A stretch of DNA of 64,000 bases from Nocardioides sp. GY 10113 (GCF_004919105.1 NZ_STGK01000016.1:41785-105784); one strand, 5' to 3'. Positions 38,633 through 47,842 are shown, counted from the stretch's first letter. Program-made: numbers and translations. Notes: generated by a model from the sequence alone, not told the origin.

Positions 38633-39313
38633 TCAGAGGAGGGAGTCGGGGACCTCGGCGTCGGACTCGAGCAGCTCCAGCAGGTGCCGGGCGCGGAGCA
38701 CCGCGTCGGCGGCGATCTCCAGGTCGTCCACCAGGTCCGCGACCCGGGCCGGGGGCTCCTCGAGGTCGGCGGTGCGGGCGTGCAGGGCCGAGAGCAGCGC
38801 CTCGCGGTCCAGGCCGCGGACCGCGAACAGCACCAACGGGTCGACGTCGACCAGCCAGCCGGTCTGCACCAGGACCGCGATCGCGTGCGGGCACGGCGCC
38901 AGGTAGTGGGGGCAGGTGCAGGTCGCCGCCAGCTCACCGCCGTAGGGCAGCAGCTCGACCCCGAGCTCCTCGGCGTGCTCCACCAGGTCGTGGGGCAGCT
39001 CGCCGGCCAGCAGCGCGGCGACCCGGCCCGACTCGGCGGCGACCACCTCCACCAGGGACCGGCGGCCGCTCGCGTCGAGGACCGGCACGTCGACCTGCAC
39101 CGTCCAGGCGTCGTCGCCCTCCCGGACCGCCGCCAGCAGCGCGCCCGCGTCGACGCTGATCCCACCGACCTCGCCGCGCCGCGCCGCGGTGCGGCCGCCC
39201 TTCAGCTCGGCCTCGGAGTACGCCGCCTCCTCGACCGCCCGCTGCCAGGCCTTGCCCCACCAGCTGCGGACGCCGCCGCGGGGCGGGTCCTGCCGCGGGT
39301 AGGTCGCCCTCAC
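38633..39313 (-). CDS. SWIM zinc finger family protein
   Basis: The 226-residue protein starts with VRATYPRQDPPRGG (GTG, four-base overlap with the SNF2 gene). It has the segment SWWGKAWQRAVEEAAYSEA typical of the SWIM family, and the zinc ligands TCTCPHYLAPCPHAIAVL (CxCx-n-CxH; about residues 136-153). A helical C-terminus follows. SWIM domains bind DNA or protein. In actinobacteria this protein is usually encoded next to a SNF2 helicase, and the overlap here indicates a common complex. The function of the pair is not established; a role in DNA repair or chromosome handling is an inference. Confidence 0.9.
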   Translation of the reverse strand: MRATYPRQDPPRGGVRSWWGKAWQRAVEEAAYSEAELKGGRTAARRGEVGGISVDAGALLAAVREGDDAWTVQVDVPVLDASGRRSLVEVVAAESGRVAALLAGELPHDLVEHAEELGVELLPYGGELAATCTCPHYLAPCPHAIAVLVQTGWLVDVDPLVLFAVRGLDREALLSALHARTADLEEPPARVADLVDDLEIAADAVLRARHLLELLESDAEVPDSLL

Positions 39314-42240
39314 GGGCCGCCCTCCTCGGCCCCGGGCGTGGCCGCCTCCCGCTCGCGCAGCTCCTCCACGATCGCCGCCCGGCGCTGGTCGGTGCGTAGG
39401 GTGACCAGGTCGCGCAGCTCCTCGTTGCTCAGCTCGGTCAGCGCGGCGTCGCCGCGGGCCAGCACGGCGTCGGCGATCGCGCGCTTGCGGGTCAGCAGCT
39501 GCGCGACGCGCTCCTCGATGGTCCCGGAGGTGACCATCTTGTGCACCTGGACCGGCTTGGTCTGCCCGATCCGGTAGACCCGGTCGGTGGCCTGCTCCTC
39601 GACCGCCGGGTTCCACCACCGGTCGACGTGGATCACGTGGTCGGCGCGGGTCAGGTTCAGCCCGGTGCCACCGGCCTTCAGCGAGAGCAGGAAGACCGGT
39701 GGCTGCTCACCCTCGGGCGTGGCCTGGAACCGCTTGACCATCGCCTCGCGCTCGGCGATCGGGGTGCCGCCGTGCAGGAACTGGTGCGGTACGCCGATCG
39801 AGGTCAGGTGCGCCTCGAGCAGCCGACCGAGGGCGACGTACTGGGTGAAGACCAGGACGCCGCCACCCTCGGCGAGCACCGTGGCGACCAGCTCCTCGAG
39901 CAGCTCGAACTTCTCCGAGCGGCCGCGCAGCCGGACCGCGCCGGACTGCTTGAGGAACTGCGCGGGGTGGTTGCAGATCTGCTTCAGCCCGGTCAGCAGC
40001 GCCAGCACCAGGCCCCGGCGGGCCTCCTCGTCGGCGCGCTCGATCCGCTCCATGGTGTCGCGGACGAACGCCTCGTAGAGGACGACCTGCTCGCGGGTCA
40101 GCCCGACGTACTGGTCGGTCTCGGTCTTCGGCGGCAGCTCCGGCGCGATCCCCGGGTCCGTCTTGCGCCGCCGGAGCAGGAACGGCCCGATCAGGTCGGC
40201 GAACTGGCGGGCCTTGGTCGGCTCGTGGCCGGACTCGATCGGCGCCGCCCAGACGCGCCGGAAGGCCTGCCTGCTGCCGAGCAGGCCCGGGATCGCCCAG
40301 TCCAGGATCGACCAGAGCTCGGTCAGGTCGTTCTCCACCGGGGTGCCGGTCAGCGCGACCCGGGCGGTGGAGCCGAGCCGGCGCAGCGCGCGGGCGGTGG
40401 CCGAGCGGGAGTTCTTCACGTGCTGGGCCTCGTCGGCGACCACCAGGTCCCAGCCGACCGCGGCCAGCGGCTCCGGGTCGCTGCGCAGCGTGCCGTAGGT
40501 GGTCAGCACGAACCCGGCGCCGAACATCCCCGCGCCGGCGCCGGCGTCGAGGTCCTCCAGCGACCGTGCGCTGCCGTGGAACCGACGGACCGGTACGCCG
40601 GGGGCGAACCGCGCGATCTCCGCCTCCCAGTTGCCCAGCAGGCTGGTCGGGCAGACCACCAGGGTCGGGCCACCGCCGGACAGCCCGGCCTCGAGCCGGT
40701 GCAGGTGGAGGCTGATCAGGGTGATCGTCTTGCCCAGGCCCATGTCGTCGGCCAGGCACGCGCCCAGCCCGAGGCCGGTGAGGTCGGCCAACCAGGTCAG
40801 GCCGTGGCGCTGGTAGTCGCGCAGCTCGGCGGCGAGGCCGGTCGGCACCGCCACCGGGTCCCGGGTCGCCGCGGCCAGCACCCGCTCGCGGACCGTGAGC
40901 AGGCTGGCGCCGACGATCACCTTCTCGGCGGCCGGGGTCTCGCCGTCGGGGCCGGCCCCGGCGCCGGGGACCTCCACCACGCCGGTCAGCGCCGCGCCCA
41001 GCGCCTCGGCTCCCGACGCGCGCCGGATCAGCCGCTTGCGCGCCCGCTGGGCGGTGCCGGGGTCGACCACCGTCCAGGCGCCCCGGAGCTTGAGGATGGG
41101 GCTGGCCGCGGTGGCGAGCTCCTGCATCTCCTCCTCGGTCAGGGGATCGCCGTGCAGCGCCACCTGCCACGAGAAGGCGAACAGGCCCTCCGCCGAGAAC
41201 GGGCTGTCCTGGAACGGCAGCTCGTCGCCGCGGTTGGGCGCGTGCGGGTCCCGCACCTGCGGCGCCCGGTCCAGCACCGCGCGGGTGGTCAGGTCGGCGC
41301 CGAGCGACCGTGGCCAGTGCACGTCGACGTGGGCCTCGCGCAGCGCCCCCACGTGCTCCAGCAGGCCGGAGACCTCGGCTCCGTCGAGCTGGATCTGATC
41401 CGGTACGGCGAGCGCGAGCAGCCGGTCGAGCACCGGCCACGCCTCGGCGGCGGAGCGCAGCGCGATCGTGGCGTGCACCCGGGCCCGGTCGCCGAAGCCG
41501 TGGCGGGCAGGAGCGTCCGGGTCCTCGTCCCACAGCAGCGCCGCCTCGACCACGTGCAGCGGGTCGCGCTCGTCGTGGACCTGGAGCACGAGACGGACCG
41601 ATCCGGCCAGGAGCTCCTCCTCCTCGGCCTCGACGCGCAGCGAGATCCGGACCAGGTCCGGCAGCCCGGTCTCGGCGTCACGGGCAGCGGCCTCGGCTCG
41701 GGCCCGCTCGGCCACACGCTGACGCACCCGGGCCGCGAAGTCACTCGCGGCGGCCGGCGGTGCCTGACCGCCCGCGGGCGCGGTCGGCTCCGCGGCGCCG
41801 GGGAGGCCCGCGAGGGCGGTCCGCGGGGCGGCCGGCGCCGCCCGCGGCAGGGTGTCCGCGACCGCGTCGACCACCTCGGCGACCAGCGCGGTCGCGGCCT
41901 CGGCGTCCAGGCCGTCGTACCGACGGGCGGCGGCGAGCAGCCGCACACTCTCCCGATCCCGCTCGTCGAGCCCCTCGACCCGCCAGTGCGGCCGCTCGTG
42001 GTCGACGACCGGCGCGATCTTGCCGGCCGCCACGAACCGGGTCGCCAGCAGCGCCGCACCCGCCAGCAGCGCCACGCTCGGGTGGGCGTCGGCGTCGGTG
42101 CGGGCGCGCGCCAGCACCGGCAGCGAGGCTCGCATCGGGAGCGCGATCCTGCGGCGGCCGTCGGTGAACTCGATCTCACCGTCGCGAGGCGGGTTGGCCG
42201 CGCGGAACGTGGCCGGTCCGGAGACGGGGACGAAGCCCAC
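39310..42240 (-). CDS. SNF2-family DNA translocase/helicase with bacterial SNF2-associated N-terminus
   Basis: The 976-residue protein has an N-terminal half (about 1-470) of the bacterial SNF2-associated type, with a Pro/Ala-rich linker at 130-170. A full SNF2 ATPase follows. Walker A is CLADDMGLGKTITLISLHLH (about 493-512), motif II is VADEAQHVKN (about 600), motif III is LTGTPVENDLTELWSILDW, and motif VI is QATDRVYRIGQTKPVQ (about 885). It should move along double-stranded DNA using ATP. The gene overlaps the SWIM gene by four bases. Length and motif set are complete; no nuclease domain is present. Confidence 0.95.
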   Translation of the reverse strand: MGFVPVSGPATFRAANPPRDGEIEFTDGRRRIALPMRASLPVLARARTDADAHPSVALLAGAALLATRFVAAGKIAPVVDHERPHWRVEGLDERDRESVRLLAAARRYDGLDAEAATALVAEVVDAVADTLPRAAPAAPRTALAGLPGAAEPTAPAGGQAPPAAASDFAARVRQRVAERARAEAAARDAETGLPDLVRISLRVEAEEEELLAGSVRLVLQVHDERDPLHVVEAALLWDEDPDAPARHGFGDRARVHATIALRSAAEAWPVLDRLLALAVPDQIQLDGAEVSGLLEHVGALREAHVDVHWPRSLGADLTTRAVLDRAPQVRDPHAPNRGDELPFQDSPFSAEGLFAFSWQVALHGDPLTEEEMQELATAASPILKLRGAWTVVDPGTAQRARKRLIRRASGAEALGAALTGVVEVPGAGAGPDGETPAAEKVIVGASLLTVRERVLAAATRDPVAVPTGLAAELRDYQRHGLTWLADLTGLGLGACLADDMGLGKTITLISLHLHRLEAGLSGGGPTLVVCPTSLLGNWEAEIARFAPGVPVRRFHGSARSLEDLDAGAGAGMFGAGFVLTTYGTLRSDPEPLAAVGWDLVVADEAQHVKNSRSATARALRRLGSTARVALTGTPVENDLTELWSILDWAIPGLLGSRQAFRRVWAAPIESGHEPTKARQFADLIGPFLLRRRKTDPGIAPELPPKTETDQYVGLTREQVVLYEAFVRDTMERIERADEEARRGLVLALLTGLKQICNHPAQFLKQSGAVRLRGRSEKFELLEELVATVLAEGGGVLVFTQYVALGRLLEAHLTSIGVPHQFLHGGTPIAEREAMVKRFQATPEGEQPPVFLLSLKAGGTGLNLTRADHVIHVDRWWNPAVEEQATDRVYRIGQTKPVQVHKMVTSGTIEERVAQLLTRKRAIADAVLARGDAALTELSNEELRDLVTLRTDQRRAAIVEELREREAATPGAEEGGP

Positions 42241-42371
42241 CGCTACCTCCTTGCACGCGACCTGGCACGCCGTCGGGTCGACCCGCCGCGGGTCGGCGGG
42301 CGATGCACGACGCTAACGTCCGGGCCCGACACCGGGTTCCCGGGCCCGGCCCGAGCCCGGATCGAGCGGGT

Positions 42372-42390
42372 CGGCAGAGGGTCTCTGCCG
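42372..42390 (-). terminator. hairpin downstream of the 42405 membrane protein gene
   Basis: CGGCAGAG (42372-42379) pairs with CTCTGCCG (42383-42390) around GGT. It begins 15 bases past the stop codon of the membrane protein gene on the minus strand and has no T run. Confidence 0.35.
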
Positions 42391-42404
42391 CCTCGCGCGG
42401 GGGT

Positions 42405-43853
42405 TCAGGCGCCGAGCCGCGTCAGGTGCGCGCGCCGCTTGACCAGCGGGGCCGCGAGCAGGACCACCACGCCGCCTCCGGCGCCCAGCGCCGCCACCCA
42501 CAGGGTGGGGTGCTGGACGGCGAGCACCGCGGTGGCCAGCGGGATCGAGGTGGCGAGCATCGCGACCACCAGCAGCGAGAAGCCGGAGTGGGCGGTGACC
42601 ACCGCGGCGAGCGCCCAGAGCAGCGCCAGCCCGGCCGCGAAGGCCAGCACGACCGCCACGTCGGTCTCGTAGTCCACCGGCGCACGCCGCACGGAGTCGG
42701 TGCCGAACGACACGCCGGCGTCGATCAGCCCGCCCCCGAAGAAGTCGGCGACGAGCCGCGACCACAGCATGCTGATCAGGCTGATGGCGATGCCGATCAC
42801 CCCGACCACGCCGACGCTCACGGCGATGACGGAGCGCCCCGGCAGGAACCAGCCGACCGCGCTGACCACCACGACGAAGGCGGTGACCCCGATCGCGATC
42901 CAGACACCGGTCTCGCCGCGGTTGACGCTGTCGCCGAAGACGTCCTGGAAGCCCTGCGCGTAGGCCAGGCCCAGACCGAGGGTCGCGGTCACTGCGAACG
43001 CCGGTCGGCGGGCCATCAGGTAGCCGAGCAGGGCGAGCCCGAAGATCGAACCGCCGAGGATGTAGGCGAGGTGGTCGGCGGCCTGGGTGTCCTCCAGGCC
43101 GATCGCGAGCGTCAGCGCGCCGCCGAGGATCCCGACCACACCGGGCCAGGTGACCAGGTCGGAACGGGCAGCGGCGCCGTGGTCACGGCGCACGAGCGCG
43201 CCGCCGAAGACGGAGAGGCCGAGCAGGCCGAGCACGGCGACGATCCCCGCGCCGTAGACCGACCAGTCCAGCTCGCCGTCGGAGCGCGCGCGCAGCGCGG
43301 AGACGAGGACGGCCGCGCCGAGCAGACCGGACCCGATGGCGGCCAGGCCGCCCGTGAAGCCCGCCTTGGCCGGCAGCGTCGGCAGTCCGTCCCCGTCGGT
43401 CCCGTCACCGGAGCCCTCGGCCTCGGCGGTAGCGGCATCGGCCTCGGCATCCGAGGGCGCCGCGGGCGTCGCCATCACCTGGGTGTCCGGGCCCGGGTCT
43501 CCCACGGCGCCGGCAGCGTCGGCGTCCGCCGAGTCGCCCGAGTACTCCGGGCCGTCAGAGCCCTCAGCGCCGTCAGCGTCCTCAGGTCCCACAGAGCCCT
43601 CGGGCTCCTCCGGGCGCTCCGAGTCCTCGTCGGCCTCGTCCGCCGCGGCCTCCTCGGTCTGCCCCGGGAGCGGCGGCGGAGCGGCTCCGGCCACGGGGGG
43701 CTCTCCCCCGGACTCGACCGACGAGTCCACCGACGAGTCCACCGACGAGTCGACCTGGTGGTCGGCCTCGGCCGGGCCGGTCTCCTCGGTCCCTCCCGCG
43801 TCGACGGCGGGGTCGTCGGAGTTCGTGCCGCGGGAACCGGGGACATCGCTCAT
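42405..43853 (-). CDS. polytopic membrane protein with long acidic N-terminal tail
   Basis: The 482-residue protein has an N-terminal tail of about 165 residues that is rich in Glu, Asp, Ala, Pro and Gly and includes a triplicated SSVD (encoded by a tandem repeat near 43727). About nine TM helices follow (roughly 170-190, 205-225, 245-262, 270-288, 292-310, 325-345, 350-372, 410-428, 435-460). The tail is probably disordered and cytoplasmic. No enzyme or transporter motif is recognised. ATG 43853 is supported by TAGGCT seven bases upstream. Confidence 0.7.
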   Translation of the reverse strand: MSDVPGSRGTNSDDPAVDAGGTEETGPAEADHQVDSSVDSSVDSSVESGGEPPVAGAAPPPLPGQTEEAAADEADEDSERPEEPEGSVGPEDADGAEGSDGPEYSGDSADADAAGAVGDPGPDTQVMATPAAPSDAEADAATAEAEGSGDGTDGDGLPTLPAKAGFTGGLAAIGSGLLGAAVLVSALRARSDGELDWSVYGAGIVAVLGLLGLSVFGGALVRRDHGAAARSDLVTWPGVVGILGGALTLAIGLEDTQAADHLAYILGGSIFGLALLGYLMARRPAFAVTATLGLGLAYAQGFQDVFGDSVNRGETGVWIAIGVTAFVVVVSAVGWFLPGRSVIAVSVGVVGVIGIAISLISMLWSRLVADFFGGGLIDAGVSFGTDSVRRAPVDYETDVAVVLAFAAGLALLWALAAVVTAHSGFSLLVVAMLATSIPLATAVLAVQHPTLWVAALGAGGGVVVLLAAPLVKRRAHLTRLGA

Positions 43854-43860
43854 GCTCGGC

Positions 43861-43866
43861 AGCCTA
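43861..43866 (-). promoter_or_regulatory. -10 box TAGGCT for the 43853 gene
   Basis: On the minus strand TAGGCT (43866-43861) is seven bases before the ATG at 43853. Confidence 0.55.
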
Positions 43867-43964
43867 GGGCGCACCGAGACCGATTCCGTGGACGTGGGAC
43901 GGCAGGCCGCGCACCCGGTCCGCGGGCCGCGGGACCGGGCGCTCGGCGTACCGATCAGCCTGGC

Positions 43965-45125
43965 TCAGGCGAGCATCGCGACCCCGTGGGAGGTCGCCTC
44001 GCCGAGCAGTCCGTCGCGCAGCGCGACCAGGTCGGCGACCTCGGCGATGAACCGCCGGGTGCTGTCCCCGATCTGGTTGTCGTCGAAGTAGTGGTGCCGC
44101 ATGGCGACCCGCGCCAGGTGGTGCTCGTCGTGCTCCAGGCGCGAGGCGAGCAGGGCGGTGAGGCCCTCGACGTCGAGCCGCTCGATGCCCGGGTGGGCCT
44201 CGATCACGTCGGCGCACCGGCTGACCGGCACTTCCTGACGCAGCCGCTCCGGATCCTGGTGGCGATCGGTGACGAAGATCGGCCGGTCCGTCTTGAGGTA
44301 GAGCCAGTCCAGGCCCACCGAGGAGACGTCGGTGACCATCGCGTCGCAGTCCGGCATCACCGCGAGGATGTCGCCGCTGACGACCGCCACGTGCCCGGCG
44401 CCCGGCTCGGCCTGGGCGGCGTCGCCGATCACCTCGAGGATGCGGCGGTGTCCCTCGCGGATCGCCGGGTTCTTGCTGACGGCGATCTTCGGGTGCGGCT
44501 TGTAGACGATCCGCACGTCCGGGACGGCCACGATCGCCTCGGCGATCTCCGGACCGATCGTGTCCACGGAGCTGTAGTCGTTGTACTCGGCGTCGCCCTC
44601 CCAGGTCGGCGCGTAGAGCACGGTGCGCCGCTCGGTCGGGCTGAGCACCGGCGCGGGGCTCAGGTCGAGCTGCGGGCGCCCGATCCGGACCAGCTTGGTG
44701 GTGTCGAACGCGAGCAGGCCAGCCTCGAGGCGCTGCACGGCCGCCTCGCCGGCGACGAAGACGCGGTCGTAGGCCTTCGCGTTGTTGCTGGCCATGCTCT
44801 GCTTGTCGCTCTCGCCGTGGTTGATGTGCACGTGGAGCTTGCGGGCGTCCAGCAGCGACTGGAAGTTGATCATCGAGTTGTTGCAGTAGAGCACGACCTT
44901 GGCGTCGAGCTCGTGGTAGCGCTCGGTGAGTGCCGCGAACTCCGGGTGCACCTCGATCGCCAGGTGGGTGCGCTGGCGGAGGATCTCCGCCGAGTCATGG
45001 TTGCGGAGCATGAGGCCGACGGGATGCTCACGATCCAGGAGCTCGAGAACGGGGAGCCACTGGATGAGCTGGTACGTACGGGAGGGGTCGTCCCCGAAGT
45101 AGGCAATGACGTCGGCGTGTTCCAC
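43965..45125 (-). CDS. CDP-glycerol glycerophosphotransferase family protein
   Basis: The 386-residue protein has the GT-B-like core of TagB/TagF enzymes: KVVLYCNNSMINFQ and HVHINHGESDKQSMASNNAK (about residues 76-120), then RTVLYAPTWEGDAEYNDYSS, VRIVYKPHPKIA, and CDAMVTDVSSVGLDWLYLKT near the C-terminus. HINHGESDK and YKPHPK carry the catalytic His and substrate-binding residues of the family. It should add glycerol phosphate or a related polyol phosphate to a cell-wall polymer at the inner face of the membrane. The usual partner genes are absent nearby. The GTG start is preceded by TAATAT at six bases. Confidence 0.85.
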   Translation of the reverse strand: MEHADVIAYFGDDPSRTYQLIQWLPVLELLDREHPVGLMLRNHDSAEILRQRTHLAIEVHPEFAALTERYHELDAKVVLYCNNSMINFQSLLDARKLHVHINHGESDKQSMASNNAKAYDRVFVAGEAAVQRLEAGLLAFDTTKLVRIGRPQLDLSPAPVLSPTERRTVLYAPTWEGDAEYNDYSSVDTIGPEIAEAIVAVPDVRIVYKPHPKIAVSKNPAIREGHRRILEVIGDAAQAEPGAGHVAVVSGDILAVMPDCDAMVTDVSSVGLDWLYLKTDRPIFVTDRHQDPERLRQEVPVSRCADVIEAHPGIERLDVEGLTALLASRLEHDEHHLARVAMRHHYFDDNQIGDSTRRFIAEVADLVALRDGLLGEATSHGVAMLA

Positions 45126-45131
45126 GACCGG

Positions 45132-45137
45132 ATATTA
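45132..45137 (-). promoter_or_regulatory. -10 box TAATAT for the CDP-glycerol transferase gene
   Basis: On the minus strand TAATAT (45137-45132) is six bases before the GTG at 45125. This is the most AT-rich promoter of the window; a run of T follows at 45175. Confidence 0.55.
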
Positions 45138-45232
45138 GGGCCGAGAACCCCCACTCCCCATATCCACGCAACCAATTTTTTACACGGCCGTACACGGTCG
45201 GATCGCGGGCGCGCACAACCGCCTCGGAACGG

Positions 45233-47458
45233 CTACCCCTGGGTGCCCAGGACCAGCGGCAGGACAGCGCTCGCGCCGGCCTCGTGGAGGGCGGATCCGG
45301 CCAGGGTCAGCGTCCATCCGGTGGCCCACAGGTCGTCGACGAGGAGCACCCTTGCCCCGCTGACCGCGCCCGGGTCCGAGAGCCGCAGGCCGGCCCGTCG
45401 CGAGACCGCGGAGACCCGCTGCGCGGAGTTGGTCGCGCCCTTCTCGGGGGGCACCGACGGGTCGAGGATCGCCCAGGAGCCGACGACCGGGACGCGCAGG
45501 AAGCGGGACAGGCCCGAGGCGAGGTCGCGCACCAGCTCGGGACGGCGGGCCGAGTCCACGGCGACGATGGCGTCCACCCGCGGCCGCCAGTCCTGCAGCA
45601 TCGCCACCATCGCGCGGGCGAGGCTGTCCGGGACCGGTCCGTCGGCGGCGGCGCCGTCGGGCCCGAGGGCGAACAGGCCGCGCAGCGCGGCGCCGTGGCC
45701 GAGGTCGGTCAGCCGCGCGATCGCCCGGCCCTCCTCCAGCGCCGGGCTGATCCGGCCCTTGAGCTCGACGCCGACCGTCGGCAGGCCCGTGGGCCAGAGC
45801 TTGCGGGGCTCCACCGGCACGCCGGGACGGGCCAGCCGCTCGGCCGCGGCGTTGATCGCCTCCTCCGCGATCGCGGTGTCCAGCGCGAGTCCGCCGCAGT
45901 TGTCGCAGCGGCCGCAGGTCCAGCCCGGGTCGGCGAGCACGGCCGGGTCGTCGAGCTGGCGGCGCAGGTAGGCCATCCGGCACTCGGCGCTGCCCAGGTA
46001 GTCCAGCATGGCGCGCTGCTCGGCAGCCCGCGCCTCGGAGACCCGGCGGTAGCGCGCCGCGTCGTAGGTCCACTCCTGGCCGGTCGACTCCCAGCCGCCC
46101 TTGACCCGACGGACGGCGCCGTCGACGTCGAGGACCTTGAGCATGGTCTCCAGCCGGTTGCGCGAGAGGTCGACGCGCGGCTCGAGGGCCGCGGTGCTCA
46201 TCGGACGTCCCTCCGCGGCGAGCACCGCGAGCGTCTCCCGGACCAGCTCCTCCCGCGGGAACGCGAGGGACGCGAAGTAGTTCCAGATGTCCCTGTCCTC
46301 GATCGCCGGCAGGAGCACCACCGACGCCTCCTCGATCGCGCCGCGACCGGCACGGCCGACCTGCTGGTAGTAGGCGACCGGGCTGTCCGGGGCGCCGAGG
46401 TTGACCACGAAGCCGAGGCTGGCGTCGAAGCCCATGCCCAGCGCGCTGGTGGCGACCAGCGCCTTCACCTCGCCGTCGATGAGCGCCTGCTCCAGCGCCA
46501 GCCGCTCGGTCTGCTCGGTCTGCCCCGAGTACGCCGCCACCCGGTGGCCGCGGGAGCGCAGGTAGTCCGCGACCTCCTGGGTGGCCGCGACGGTCAGGCA
46601 GTAGACGATGCCGCTGCCGGGCTGCTCGGCGAGGTGGTCGGCCAGCCAGGCCAGCCGCTGCTCGGGGGTGGTCAGCCGGACCACGCCGAGCCGCAGCGAG
46701 GAACGGTCGAGGCTGCCGCGGAGCACGAGGACGGCAGGCGAGGTGGTTTCGAGGCTCGGCGCCGGGGCGCCTCGCACCTCAACCCACCGGGTGTCGAGGC
46801 TCGGCGCCGGGGCGCCTCGCACCTCAGCCACCGGTTCGAGCTGCTCGGCGACGTCGTCGGTCACCCGCTGGTTGGCCGTCGCGGTGGTGGCCAGGACCGG
46901 GATGCCGGTCGGGAGCTCGGCCAGGAGCGTGCGGATCCGGCGGTAGTCGGGCCGGAAGTCGTGGCCCCAGTCGGAGATGCAGTGCGCCTCGTCGACGACC
47001 AGCAGGCCGCAGGTCGCCGCCAGCCGGGGCAGCACCTCGTCACGGAACCCCGGGTTGTTGAGGCGCTCGGGGCTGACCAGCAGCACGTCGACCTCGCCGG
47101 CGTTGATCGCCGCGTGGACCTCGTCCCACTGCTCGATGTTGGTGGAGTTGACGGTGACCGCCCGGATGCCGGCGCGCTCGGCGGCCGCGATCTGGTTGCG
47201 CATCAGCGCCAGCAGCGGGGAGATGATCACCGTCGGCCCCGCACCCTGCTCGCGCAGCAGCAGGGTGGCGATGAAGTAGACCGCCGACTTGCCCCAGCCG
47301 GTGCGCTGCACGACCAGCGCCCGGCGCCGGTCCACCACCAGCGCCGAGATCGCTGCCCACTGGTCCTCGTGGAGCGCGACGTCGTCGCGGCCGACCAGGG
47401 CGCGCAGGTGCTCCTCGGCGCGGGCACGGGTGTCGGCGGCGGTGGGAGCGGTGGTCAT
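45233..47458 (-). CDS. recQ: RecQ-family ATP-dependent DNA helicase with C-terminal phosphoribosyltransferase-like domain
   Basis: The 741-residue protein has helicase motif I VVQRTGWGKSAVYFIATLLL, motif II LVVDEAHCISDWGHDFRPDYR and motif VI QQVGRAGRG. A zinc-binding RecQ-CT segment follows (YLGSAECRMAYLRRQ, CGRCDNCGG). The last 150 residues are a type I phosphoribosyltransferase-like domain with VLLVDDLWATGWTLTLAGSA, a PRPP-loop signature seen also in ComF. At about residues 206-237 it contains EVRGAPAPSLDT and EVRGAPAPSLETT, two copies of a peptide encoded by inverted family S repeats. The helicase core is otherwise continuous. It unwinds 3'-5' DNA in repair. Confidence 0.93.
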   Translation of the reverse strand: MTTAPTAADTRARAEEHLRALVGRDDVALHEDQWAAISALVVDRRRALVVQRTGWGKSAVYFIATLLLREQGAGPTVIISPLLALMRNQIAAAERAGIRAVTVNSTNIEQWDEVHAAINAGEVDVLLVSPERLNNPGFRDEVLPRLAATCGLLVVDEAHCISDWGHDFRPDYRRIRTLLAELPTGIPVLATTATANQRVTDDVAEQLEPVAEVRGAPAPSLDTRWVEVRGAPAPSLETTSPAVLVLRGSLDRSSLRLGVVRLTTPEQRLAWLADHLAEQPGSGIVYCLTVAATQEVADYLRSRGHRVAAYSGQTEQTERLALEQALIDGEVKALVATSALGMGFDASLGFVVNLGAPDSPVAYYQQVGRAGRGAIEEASVVLLPAIEDRDIWNYFASLAFPREELVRETLAVLAAEGRPMSTAALEPRVDLSRNRLETMLKVLDVDGAVRRVKGGWESTGQEWTYDAARYRRVSEARAAEQRAMLDYLGSAECRMAYLRRQLDDPAVLADPGWTCGRCDNCGGLALDTAIAEEAINAAAERLARPGVPVEPRKLWPTGLPTVGVELKGRISPALEEGRAIARLTDLGHGAALRGLFALGPDGAAADGPVPDSLARAMVAMLQDWRPRVDAIVAVDSARRPELVRDLASGLSRFLRVPVVGSWAILDPSVPPEKGATNSAQRVSAVSRRAGLRLSDPGAVSGARVLLVDDLWATGWTLTLAGSALHEAGASAVLPLVLGTQG
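46742..46834. repeat. two family S palindromic units in frame inside recQ
   Basis: GGTGGTTTCGAGGCTCGGCG at 46742 and TGTCGAGGCTCGGCGCCGGG near 46792 begin two adjacent units, each ending GCACCTCA(A/G)CC. They match the intergenic element at 55056. They add about 32 residues to RecQ between helicase motifs without breaking the frame. Confidence 0.85.
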
Positions 47459-47526
47459 GCCCCGTGTCTACCAGCGACCCCCGACCTTCTACGATCTCGG
47501 CACCCCGGTGCGAGAGGAGCACCCGC

Positions 47527-47805
47527 ATGCACGTCTTCCTGCGACCGACCCAGCGGTTCCTGGCCTGCCTGGTCTGCGGCGGCAGCTCGTTCTCGCAGCG
47601 CCCGATCAAGCTCAACACGGCCGGGATGTCGTTCTTCGACCTCGACTGGCTGAACAAGTCGGCCGACGGCGCGATCTGCGAGCGCTGCGGCTACGTGCAC
47701 ATGTTCTTCCCGCCGGCCGGCGTCGCGGCTCACCAGTGGCTGATGCCGGAGCAGGTCCGGCCGGAGGACCTGCCCGACGGCGGAGCCGCCGACAAGGCCG
47801 AGTAG
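47527..47805 (+). CDS. small zinc-ribbon protein
   Basis: The 92-residue protein has two CxxC knuckles, CLVCGG (about residues 15-20) and ICERCGYVHMFFPP (about 55-68), separated by 35 residues, so one zinc ribbon is likely. The middle part is KLNTAGMSFFDLDWLNKSAD. Similar short proteins in actinobacteria are annotated as nucleic-acid-binding. AGGAG is eight bases before the ATG. It is divergent from recQ, 68 bp away, and converges on the Met-rich lipoprotein gene. No specific function can be given. Confidence 0.75.
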   Translation: MHVFLRPTQRFLACLVCGGSSFSQRPIKLNTAGMSFFDLDWLNKSADGAICERCGYVHMFFPPAGVAAHQWLMPEQVRPEDLPDGGAADKAE

Positions 47806-47842
47806 CCCGGGTACGCCGAGCCCCGCTCGGGCGTCGGTGCCG

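Noticed and set aside
42303..45971. Open frame of 1222 codons on the plus strand
   Set aside because: It is antisense to the 42405 membrane protein, the CDP-glycerol transferase and recQ. Its composition (His, Arg, Gln and Gly-rich, no motifs) is that of a high-GC shadow frame.
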